Assembly (NCBI GenBank): GCA_016764535.1 | Contig: JAESRR010000120.1 | Span: forward strand, 1-5,453 | Reading direction: 5' to 3' | From: Cohaesibacteraceae bacterium | GTDB taxonomy: Bacteria; Pseudomonadota; Alphaproteobacteria; Rhizobiales; Cohaesibacteraceae | DNA length: 5,453 nucleotides | Part shown: one piece after another, positions 1 to 4,988 of the stretch | How positions within the stretch are numbered: the first letter of the stretch is position 1 | Layout: the number at the start of each line of letters is the position of its first letter | The notes under the pieces: model-generated | The model's database searches: none | What the model was told of the DNA's origin: nothing | The model's input: only the letters and a program-made list of their open reading frames with translations | Position numbers and translations under genes: made by a program

Positions 1-2
1 CG

Positions 3-32
3 CTGCTCGAACTCGAGCTGACAGATCGGTAG
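3..32 (+). CDS. Possible 3' end of an upstream gene (partial)
   Basis: One frame, entered from outside the window, reads LLELELTDR and then stops with TAG at 30-32. The LLELEL string resembles the C-terminal winged-helix end of DprA-type proteins (LLELELAGRLERHPG in that family, from memory). LERHP occurs a few bases further on but in another frame, so a frameshifted dprA end is conceivable. Only nine residues are visible and the matching residues are common, so this is a weak guess; another frame stays open to about base 170 without looking like a protein. Confidence 0.2.
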   Translation: MLELELTDR

Positions 33-215
33 CTTTGGAGCGGCACCCGCCAATACAGACCGCCACCAACATTTGCCGGGCCATCAAACCTTTTTTCCCA
101 CAAAAACAAGTTGGGAAGCTGCAACTTTTGAATGATTTATCGACTTCAACCTTCACGAGACTCATGCAATAGTTGCGTCTAGTTTCAAAGTTTCCAGATT
201 GCAGGTATTTCGAAC

Positions 216-683
216 ATGCAGGTTTTGATTGAGTATGATTTCCTGATGATGGTAATCGACGAAAATGAAATTTCGGATGAGACCATTGATCAAATCACAA
301 ATGTTGATCGCGTATTGATGCGGTTCATAAAAGATTTCCACGCCGATTATGAAGGGCATTATACCGATAAGGTTACGGCTGGTGAATTTAAGTACAAGCA
401 AATGGAAATAGATTACGACATTGAAATAGAAGACAAGGACACATTCATCAAGAATGTAAGTATGTTCTATAACTGGCTGAATAACATAGTTGGTTTCATC
501 AATGCCAGCCCGCATATTGAATTATATTTCAGAGACAGCTTCGTCGATGAATTTGAAGAAAACGTGTCTGATACCAATGCGCTAAATTTCATGTTGAATA
601 CGATGATAACCATTCAGGAATTTCGTCAAATCATAGATATTGTCGATAAGAATAAAGATGAGCAAAACGAAAACGGGGAATAG
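216..683 (+). CDS. Hypothetical acidic 155-aa protein, AT-rich gene
   Basis: I do not recognise this protein. It has 155 residues with about 35 Asp/Glu against about 12 Lys/Arg, so it is strongly acidic. It has no signal peptide, membrane segment or cysteine, and looks soluble and cytosolic. The middle carries an aromatic stretch (MFYNWLNNIVGF, about residues 83-94), followed by an acidic run around DEFEENVSD and a Lys/Asp/Glu/Asn-rich tail ending NENGE. The start ATG at 216 has a weak AGG (203-205) ten bases upstream; in-frame ATGs at 246 and 249 are alternatives. Four 60-base lines counted inside the gene are about 33-37% GC, whereas the GGDEF-EAL gene runs near 50%, which suggests horizontal acquisition. 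Small acidic orphan proteins include immunity proteins and DNA mimics, but nothing here proves either. It stands alone, 233 bp before the next gene on the same strand. Confidence 0.75.
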   Translation: MQVLIEYDFLMMVIDENEISDETIDQITNVDRVLMRFIKDFHADYEGHYTDKVTAGEFKYKQMEIDYDIEIEDKDTFIKNVSMFYNWLNNIVGFINASPHIELYFRDSFVDEFEENVSDTNALNFMLNTMITIQEFRQIIDIVDKNKDEQNENGE

Positions 684-916
684 TCTGCTTTCAACTGCTC
701 CTGCATCAAGGCATGATGAACGGCCTGGCGTTCTTCAATGCTGCATGATGGCCGCTGAACACATATCAGCGTGACACTGTGGGTGGGGACTGTGCCTGAG
801 AAACCCGAAAACCTTCGCCTGGTCCTGCAATCCCCCATGTAACAAAACCTAAACACAAGTGATCTACTATCACCCCACTGGAATCGTTTCTGACTCCAAC
901 AGCGTGATAGAAATTC
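684..916. other. Intergenic region between the acidic orphan gene and the GGDEF-EAL gene
   Basis: No gene is supported in these 233 bp. The minus strand of 684-760 reads in one frame as IEERQAVHHALMQEQLKAD, which looks protein-like but has no convincing start or end, so it may be a gene remnant or chance. GCATGATG occurs twice directly (711-718 and 743-750). No strong hairpin with a T-run follows the stop at 683. The last 60 bp should carry the promoter of the downstream gene. Confidence 0.4.
859..873. promoter_or_regulatory. Small inverted repeat GTGAT-N5-ATCAC upstream of the GGDEF-EAL gene
   Basis: GTGAT (859-863) and ATCAC (869-873) form a perfect 5-bp dyad separated by CTACT, ending 43 bp before the ATG at 917. 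The embedded TACTAT (865-870) matches 4 of 6 bases of a -10 element, but no good -35 is visible at the right distance. It could be a regulator site over the promoter; a dyad this short may also be chance. Confidence 0.25.
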
Positions 917-3097
917 ATGAAGCCTGGTTCCCAAAAGAACGAAAAAGCCGGTACCAAAGCCGCAAAAAGTCTCGAATACTACAAAACCAAATGCGAGATG
1001 TATGAAAGCTGGCTGCGCGCAATCGATGAACATGCCCGGTTTGATGTCTGGTTCAAGGATGCTGATAGCCGCTATCAATTCGTCAATAAATTCTTTGAAC
1101 GCTCAATCGGTCGCGATCGCAAGGATCTAATCAATAAAAGCCCCAAGGAAGTGTTTGGCGGCGACCGCGCCGGGCGCATCATCGCAATGGATAACAAGGT
1201 CAAATCGGAGGGGCGTCTGGAACGCTGTGTTCCCTGCGATGATGCCGGATTTCTGGAAATGCACGAGGAAGTCCGTTTTGCGGTGAACGATCCCAGGGGA
1301 AGCCCGGTTGGTCTTGGCTGTTTCGCGTTTGAAACAACCGAGAAAAGCATGACCGAGGAAGCCCTTTCCCAGGCACAAAAAATGGCTGAACTGGGAAATT
1401 GGCGCTGGTCGGTAAGGGACAATTGCCTGATCTCATGCTCGGAACAATTTGCAACCCTTTTGGGCGTTAATCTAACCGAAGCATTCAGCCTGATGCAGGA
1501 TCGCTTGAAGCGTTTGATCCACCCCGATGACGTGAAAAAAGTCGAGCAGTTGCAAAGCCGGTTAACCGACCCGGACTTTGGCAGTTATGAGCTTGAATAT
1601 CGTATTGTGCTCAACAATGGTCAGGAGCGATTTGTACGCGAAATTGCAGAACCCATGCTCGGCAACAGTGGCCAGCCAGTTGAATATGCGGGAACCCTGC
1701 AGGATATTACCCGCCAAAAACGCATTGAGCTTGAACTGCTACAATCCAGAGAAGAGCTGGAATGCCGGATTGAACAACGCACCGCAGATCTGGCACATCT
1801 CGCCAATACCGACGCGTTGACAGGGCTCCCCAATCGTCGATTTTTTGGCGAGGAAATCAGTCGCCGTTTTGCTGAAAACTCAGGCACTGGCCTCGCTGTT
1901 GTTTTAATAGATCTTGATGGTTTCAAGTATGTGAATGACAATTATGGCCATAGCGTTGGCGATGTGCTTTTGCAAACTGTCGCGCAGCGCCTCAGCGATA
2001 ATTCAGGCGAGGATGTGCTTGTTGCCCGCCTTGGCGGGGACGAATTCGGTCTCGCATTTCAGACCAGTGCAAACGAAGGTAGCCAGACAGCAATTGATCT
2101 GTGTGAATTTCTACACCATGCCCTCAAAGCACCGATAGACATTGGCGCCCTCGCGCTTCACATTGATTGTTCCTTTGGCATCAGCATCCTTGAAGGTGAA
2201 GACAACAGACTGGAAGAAGGGCTGAAATATGCCGATATCGCGCTTTATCGTGCCAAGGATTCACCAAACTCCATCGTTGTTTTTGAAGCGCGCATGGCCG
2301 AAGAGCTGGCCTTCAATAAACAGCTGGAAGCTGACCTGCACAAGGCCCTTGATGCGGGCGAGCTGCGTGTCGCCTACCAGCCACAATATTCAACCGACGG
2401 CCAAAACCTGATCGGTGTTGAAGCCCTGACCCGCTGGATTCACCCCCAATACGGACATATTTCACCTGTTGTTTTCATTAAAATCGCCGAAGATTGCGGC
2501 ATGATTGATCAACTGGGTGCGTTTGTTCTTGATCAGGCCTGTCAGGATATTGGCGCATTAATGGATGATCTGGATCGCAACATTCGCCTCTCTGTCAATA
2601 TTTCAACCAGACAATTTCATGACGGAAAACTGGCTGAAAAAATCTCGGCTGTTCTGGAACGAAGAAATTTTGATCCGCGTCTGCTGGAGCTGGAAATTAC
2701 TGAAACGGTTTTTGCCAAAAATATGAAAGAGCTGGGTGAACAACTCAAGGCAATCAGGTTTCTTGGGGTTTGCATTGCGCTTGATGATTTTGGTACCGGC
2801 TATTCTTCTCTCAGTTATCTGCGCCAGTTCGAAGTTGATCGCATCAAGCTGGATCGGGAATTCATCATGGACATCGCCTGGTGTGTATATGATCAGCGCA
2901 TATTGCATGGCATTATCCGGCTCGCACAAAGCCTGCAAATCACCACGATAGCCGAAGGTGTCGAAGACGCCCAACAGCGGGATATTTTAATGGAATACGG
3001 ATGTGACGAGATCCAGGGATTTTTCTATAGCCGTCCGCTGTTCATTGAACAGCTACGGGAACAATTCCAGGAGCAGGGCCTCAAAAAAACCGCGTGA
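917..3097 (+). CDS. PAS-PAS-GGDEF-EAL cyclic-di-GMP synthase/phosphodiesterase
   Basis: This 726-residue protein is a soluble sensor enzyme for the second messenger c-di-GMP. GGDEF domains join two GTP into c-di-GMP; EAL domains hydrolyse it to pGpG. Order: a PAS domain at about residues 36-142 (VWFKDADSRYQFVN), a second PAS_3-type domain at about 153-268 (LIHPDD at 200-205, ending GTLQDITRQK), a short coiled coil (about 266-295), GGDEF (about 293-460) and EAL (about 475-715). The active-site motif GGDEF is intact at 373-377, after NTDALTGLPNRR at 297-308. The residues aligned with the RxxD product-inhibition site read GEDV, so that site is absent. The EAL motif (E502-A-L) is intact, as are the Asn in SVNIS, DDFGTGYSS from D623, AEGVED (679-684) and the late Gln in EIQGFF. 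Both activities are therefore possible, with EAL likely competent. No membrane segment or signal peptide is present; the PAS ligands are unknown. The ATG at 917 lacks a clear Shine-Dalgarno, but the protein begins naturally there. It appears monocistronic. Confidence 0.96.
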   Translation: MKPGSQKNEKAGTKAAKSLEYYKTKCEMYESWLRAIDEHARFDVWFKDADSRYQFVNKFFERSIGRDRKDLINKSPKEVFGGDRAGRIIAMDNKVKSEGRLERCVPCDDAGFLEMHEEVRFAVNDPRGSPVGLGCFAFETTEKSMTEEALSQAQKMAELGNWRWSVRDNCLISCSEQFATLLGVNLTEAFSLMQDRLKRLIHPDDVKKVEQLQSRLTDPDFGSYELEYRIVLNNGQERFVREIAEPMLGNSGQPVEYAGTLQDITRQKRIELELLQSREELECRIEQRTADLAHLANTDALTGLPNRRFFGEEISRRFAENSGTGLAVVLIDLDGFKYVNDNYGHSVGDVLLQTVAQRLSDNSGEDVLVARLGGDEFGLAFQTSANEGSQTAIDLCEFLHHALKAPIDIGALALHIDCSFGISILEGEDNRLEEGLKYADIALYRAKDSPNSIVVFEARMAEELAFNKQLEADLHKALDAGELRVAYQPQYSTDGQNLIGVEALTRWIHPQYGHISPVVFIKIAEDCGMIDQLGAFVLDQACQDIGALMDDLDRNIRLSVNISTRQFHDGKLAEKISAVLERRNFDPRLLELEITETVFAKNMKELGEQLKAIRFLGVCIALDDFGTGYSSLSYLRQFEVDRIKLDREFIMDIAWCVYDQRILHGIIRLAQSLQITTIAEGVEDAQQRDILMEYGCDEIQGFFYSRPLFIEQLREQFQEQGLKKTA

Positions 3098-3311
3098 TGG
3101 TCGCTGACTGATCTGCCATCGCCCCATACCTTTAATCCAAAACCAACATTCCCGGCGAACACCTACTCTGCTTCCTGGAAATCCGACCCGGCTTTGCAAC
3201 ATTTCCAATTGATGCATCTCACGGTTAAACTTCGGGAACATCACGCGTCCCGGTGCGAGATTATTTATCCATTGAACATCTCGATAACCCGGCCATCGAG
3301 AACCGTCTACG
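3098..3311. other. Intergenic region after the GGDEF-EAL gene
   Basis: I see no gene here. Just after the stop, GATGG (3096-3100) and CCATC (3116-3120) could form a short stem, but no T-run follows, so it is not a convincing terminator. A perfect 7-bp inverted repeat, TCTCGAT (3279-3285) with ATCGAGA (3295-3301) and a 9-base loop, lies just upstream of operator-like site 1. An open frame beginning with GTG at 3253 runs to 3600 but crosses that site and a polypyrimidine tract with protein-unlike composition; I do not accept it as a gene. Confidence 0.5.
3279..3301. repeat. 7-bp inverted repeat (stem-loop) upstream of operator site 1
   Basis: TCTCGAT at 3279-3285 and ATCGAGA at 3295-3301 are perfect reverse complements around a 9-base loop. 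There is no T-run after it, which argues against an intrinsic terminator. It ends 10 bases before the first GTTAG site, so it may be a second regulator site or an RNA hairpin. Confidence 0.4.
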
Positions 3312-3330
3312 GTTAGGTAGTCAAACTAAC
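3312..3330. promoter_or_regulatory. Operator-like dyad, site 1 of 6
   Basis: The site reads GTTAGGTAGTCAAACTAAC. It is a near-palindrome around base 3321 with half-sites GTTAGGTAG and CAAACTAAC, each one base off the ideal GTTAGTTAG/CTAACTAAC. It is 288 bp upstream of site 2 and precedes a gene-free segment. No good -35 element is visible for a + strand promoter here. By similarity to site 2 at marR it is inferred to bind the MarR protein. Confidence 0.65.
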
Positions 3331-3574
3331 GTAAACATCAATCTGGAAGCACATTCGCAACATATGCAAACCAGGGCACACTCTCCTTTTCTGCCTCCAA
3401 ATTGTCCCTTAATGTTATCGGGCGATAGTCTGCATTCACTTGCTGCCCGACCTGATATGTCACTCCACTTGAATTCAGCCAGTTGTCTCCTCTCCGCCCT
3501 GCCAGCGTTCGTCCACCTGACAACCCATCCCCACCCTTTCTCCGTCTCCCGATCCATCCTCACCCCTCCCGCCC
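3331..3574. other. Gene-free segment between sites 1 and 2, with a polypyrimidine tract
   Basis: No supported gene. The 3' part of the + strand is strongly pyrimidine-rich: 44 of 54 bases in 3521-3574 are C or T. Minus-strand frames through it are open (for example 3338-3523, ending in VANVLPD) but are dominated by Gly/Arg/Glu codons from the purine-rich strand and have no clear start signal. It may serve as the leader or promoter upstream region of marR, or hold a small RNA driven from site 1. Confidence 0.4.
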
Positions 3575-3603
3575 TTGACAAACGTTCAGTTCGGAGATAG
3601 TTA
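3575..3603 (+). promoter_or_regulatory. Promoter of the marR gene
   Basis: A perfect -35 box, TTGACA, lies at 3575-3580. The -10 is weak: either GATAGT at 3596-3601 (4 of 6, 15-bp spacer) or TAGTTA at 3598-3603 (17-bp spacer, only 2 of 6). Either choice overlaps the left edge of operator site 2, so a bound repressor would block polymerase. Transcription would start near 3608-3612, giving a leader of about 20 nt before the ATG at 3632. Confidence 0.6.
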
Positions 3604-3618
3604 GGTAGACGAACTAAC
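3600..3618. promoter_or_regulatory. Operator-like dyad, site 2 of 6, over the marR promoter
   Basis: The site reads GTTAGGTAGACGAACTAAC and differs from site 1 at only two positions. It covers the -10 edge and probable transcription start of marR, which is the standard geometry of an autorepressing MarR-family protein. Of the six copies it is the best anchored functionally, because it sits between a perfect TTGACA box and the gene for a fitting regulator. Confidence 0.75.
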
Positions 3619-3631
3619 TTTGGATAAACCT

Positions 3632-4063
3632 ATGACGCTGGCTGAATTTGTCGAACATACGCACCGCCTCGCCCGTCGACACTGGGGCATGTCCGCCGAT
3701 ACGGGAGACATTACCCATAGCGAATTTGAATATTTGCGAGCGATCAGGGCACAGGAAGCTTTCAAAACCAACGCGGCCGAACACGGTCAGCATTTGCATG
3801 ACATTGTGCGGGACATGGGAGTCAACAAAGCGAGTGCCAGCACGATGATCAGCAAGCTGGAAAAGCGCGGCCTGATCGAGCGGTTTCAATGCCAGTATGA
3901 CGCCCGGGCGCAACATATTCAGGTTTCAGCCAGTGGGGCTGAATTACTGGCGCGTGGCAAGATTGTCTATGACAACATCGCCAATGAATTTTTGGCACAG
4001 TTAAGCTGGGGGCAGCGCAATCAATTAACCGCAGCAATTAAGGAAATCAGCAAGGATGGTTAG
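3632..4063 (+). CDS. MarR-family winged-helix transcriptional regulator
   Basis: The protein has about 143 residues from the ATG at 3632, the usual MarR length. The fold is readable: N-terminal dimerisation helices (TLAEFVEHTHRLARRHWG), a helix-turn-helix with HLHDIVRDMGVNKASASTMI then SKLEKRGLIERF, a wing carrying the family-typical Asp-x-Arg (YDARAQHI) and the following SASGAELL, then C-terminal dimerisation helices (NEFLAQLSWGQRNQL). MarR proteins are cytosolic dimers that bind short palindromes and release DNA on binding small molecules or on oxidation; the ligand is unknown here. One Cys follows the recognition region (QCQYDAR), so redox sensing is possible but unsupported. A TTG at 3620 would add four residues (MDKP) but begins one base after the operator with no Shine-Dalgarno; the ATG has GGA eight bases upstream, so I prefer it. 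No partner gene is co-transcribed closely, unlike many MarR-efflux pairs. Self-repression through site 2 is likely. Confidence 0.92.
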   Translation: MTLAEFVEHTHRLARRHWGMSADTGDITHSEFEYLRAIRAQEAFKTNAAEHGQHLHDIVRDMGVNKASASTMISKLEKRGLIERFQCQYDARAQHIQVSASGAELLARGKIVYDNIANEFLAQLSWGQRNQLTAAIKEISKDG

Positions 4064-4174
4064 TGCAGATCTGAATTATTCCGGATCGATATCAAGAATT
4101 TTCGCACTGATATGGGAGACAAAAACGCCTCCTCCCCTCGCAGGTTTCATCATAACAAATTCTTCCGTCATTTA
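4064..4174. other. Non-coding region after marR, up to site 3
   Basis: No gene is supported. AAGAATTT (4094-4101) and AAATTCTT (4157-4164) are perfect 8-bp inverted arms 55 bases apart, and GGGAG (4115-4119) faces CTCCC a little downstream. Neither forms a classical hairpin with a T-run, so where marR transcription ends is unclear. A 23-codon frame from an ATG at 4113 runs into site 3 and stops there, with no convincing start signal. Confidence 0.35.
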
Positions 4175-4193
4175 GTTAGTTAGGCAGACTAAC
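4175..4193. promoter_or_regulatory. Operator-like dyad, site 3 of 6
   Basis: The site reads GTTAGTTAGGCAGACTAAC. The left half is ideal and the right half is two bases off. A further TTA precedes it, so TTAGTTAGTTAG (4172-4183) contains TAG in all three + frames. TTTAGT (4171-4176) is a 4-of-6 match to -10 at the same offset as in sites 2 and 6, but no clear -35 lies upstream. A perfect 11-bp palindrome, AACTAATAGTT (4201-4211), follows seven bases later. Confidence 0.65.
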
Positions 4194-4472
4194 ATTATAC
4201 AACTAATAGTTTTGAAACACCCTGACAGTCCCAACGGAAAAAACGACTTCATCAATATCAAAACAGGATCACCGTTACGACAAACCATATTTGCTTTATC
4301 GAATTCCCACGCCGGGCCGAATAACACAAAGTTGCCTTCAAATATTGCCGGTATTGCCTTTACGCCCGGGTTCGCCGGGACATTACAACACTTTCCAAAA
4401 AAGCAGGATTTCGATAATGCCCAGGCCTCACTCATAGCTGTCACAAAATTGGTTTGGTGAGCGATTTGATTA
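4194..4472. other. Gene-free segment between sites 3 and 4
   Basis: This 279-bp stretch has one open frame on each strand: + 4212-4460 from a TTG, and - 4172-4444. The + frame would give 82 residues (KHPDSPNGKNDFINIKTGSP and so on) with no recognisable domain and no Shine-Dalgarno. The - frame runs straight through site 3. I accept neither as a gene. The segment contains the CCCGG/CCGGG hairpin listed separately. Confidence 0.4.
4365..4379. repeat. GC-rich 5-bp hairpin within the site 3-4 segment
   Basis: CCCGG (4365-4369) and CCGGG (4375-4379) are perfectly complementary around the loop GTTCG. No T-run follows on either strand, so it is not an intrinsic terminator. It could be a structural element of a small RNA from this segment. 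Confidence 0.3.
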
Positions 4473-4491
4473 GTTGGTTAGACTACCTAAC
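4473..4491. promoter_or_regulatory. Operator-like dyad, site 4 of 6
   Basis: The site reads GTTGGTTAGACTACCTAAC; its reverse complement, GTTAGGTAGTCTAACCAAC, is closest to site 1. Each half is one base off the ideal. It is followed almost at once by a small hairpin, GGATA-GAAT-TATCC (4496-4509), which would lie at the 5' end of a + strand transcript started here. No convincing -35 is visible. Confidence 0.65.
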
Positions 4492-4682
4492 TACGGGATA
4501 GAATTATCCGAGTATGCATCTGTGGCCAGGCTGATTTTGCCGGGTTGTTAATTCTCGGAAACAGCCTCCGCAGTTTTCCCATCTTTCCTGGCCCCGGGTT
4601 CCCGTTTCCCATTTCCCGTTTCCCGAATAAATCCGTCCGGACACAATTCGCAAAAAAAGGAGAATGACACACCTCTTCATTA
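4492..4682. other. Gene-free segment between sites 4 and 5
   Basis: This 191-bp stretch shows no gene. The minus frame 4487-4672 is mostly an artefact of the heptamer repeat and neighbouring G-rich strand. An AAGGAG-like sequence (4657-4662) sits only one base from an ATG at 4664; that frame would give seven residues ending inside site 5, too short and too closely spaced to call. Confidence 0.4.
4599..4626. repeat. Four tandem copies of a TTCCCRT heptamer
   Basis: Four contiguous 7-bp units, TTCCCGT, TTCCCAT, TTCCCGT and TTCCCGA, cover 28 bp. A related TTTTCCCATCTTTCC lies just upstream. A short perfect-period tandem like this in non-coding DNA is prone to slippage and may vary in copy number between strains. 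Confidence 0.8.
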
Positions 4683-4701
4683 GTTAGTTATCCTAACGAA
4701 C
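4683..4701. promoter_or_regulatory. Operator-like dyad, site 5 of 6
   Basis: The site reads GTTAGTTATCCTAACGAAC. Each half is one base off the ideal palindrome. As at site 3, the preceding bases extend the TTAG repeat. The distance to site 4 is 210 bp and to site 6 is 243 bp. No -35 element is visible for a + strand promoter. Confidence 0.65.
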
Positions 4702-4925
4702 CTCCAGTGAGCTTTATCTGAATTATTTCAAATGATCCATGTTCAAATCACTCATGCATTGTTCCATTGATTAATCTGTACCTCATTTTCCGTCCACCGG
4801 AACACATTTGGGTCGCCCGGCACGCCCTGGCTTACACACCCAAACCGGGACCAATTGGATTGTTTCCGGACTATCAGTTCATAGATACCGGGAAAATTAT
4901 TCACCATCACTCCCTTGATTCTATA
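4702..4925. other. Segment between sites 5 and 6, no gene clearly supported
   Basis: No + strand gene is supported in these 224 bp. On the minus strand a short frame with a good Shine-Dalgarno is present and is listed separately as a weak candidate. The last 25 bp hold the probable promoter of the downstream membrane-protein gene. Confidence 0.4.
4752..4904 (-). CDS. Candidate small protein of about 50 aa (weak)
   Basis: On the minus strand AAGGGAG (complement of 4910-4916) lies five bases before a GTG at 4904 and two bases before an ATG at 4907, in the same frame. The frame gives about 50 residues, beginning VNNFPGIYELIVRK and ending QINQWNNA, with four Trp-containing or aromatic patches and no membrane segment. 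Operator-like site 6 lies just upstream on this strand, so the frame would be placed correctly for control by it. I do not recognise the protein; the frame may be chance, since the other segments also have short open frames. Confidence 0.2.
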   Translation of the reverse strand: MNNFPGIYELIVRKQSNWSRFGCVSQGVPGDPNVFRWTENEVQINQWNNA

Positions 4926-4927
4926 GT
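4900..4927 (+). promoter_or_regulatory. Promoter of the small membrane-protein gene
   Basis: TATAGT at 4922-4927 matches -10 at 5 of 6 positions. TTCACC at 4900-4905 matches -35 at 4 of 6 with a 16-bp spacer. The last two -10 bases are the first two bases of operator-like site 6, the same offset as GATAGT with site 2 at marR. Confidence 0.45.
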
Positions 4928-4944
4928 TCGTTAGACAAACAAAC
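4926..4944. promoter_or_regulatory. Operator-like dyad, site 6 of 6, upstream of the membrane-protein gene
   Basis: The site reads GTTCGTTAGACAAACAAAC and is the most diverged copy (one mismatch in the left half, two in the right). It keeps all 11 positions that are invariant across the six copies. It overlaps the -10 edge and the likely start of transcription and ends 44 bp before the ATG at 4989, which fits repression of that gene by the MarR protein. Confidence 0.65.
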
Positions 4945-4988
4945 ATCCTCCTCTATCCGGAACCTAAACAACAAACAGGAATCCCGTC

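Noticed and set aside
61..100. Terminator at the T6 run (91-96) near the left edge
   Set aside because: The only stem before it is about 4 bp (TTTG/CAAA), too weak to support a call.
780..840. Riboswitch suggested by CCTGAGA near GGAC/GTCC pairing upstream of the GGDEF-EAL gene
   Set aside because: The rest of the TPP, glycine or c-di-GMP riboswitch consensus is missing and the pairing is short and interrupted.
626..1078. 150-codon minus-strand frame overlapping two genes
   Set aside because: It overlaps the ends of two better-supported + strand genes; only its 684-760 part looks protein-like, and no start or family is recognisable.
3253..3600. 115-codon + strand frame upstream of marR
   Set aside because: It begins with GTG without a start signal, crosses dyad 1, the polypyrimidine tract and the marR promoter, and its product has no protein-like pattern.
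4212..4460. 82-codon + strand frame after site 3
   Set aside because: It starts with TTG without a Shine-Dalgarno, has no recognisable domain, and competes with an equally long frame on the other strand.
3312..4944. Reading the repeated sites as integron attC sites with gene cassettes between them
   Set aside because: Some copies contain GTTAGGY, like an attC core, but each repeat is only 19 bp, lacks the second core pair and long foldback, copies 5 and 6 do not fit the core, and no integrase is present.
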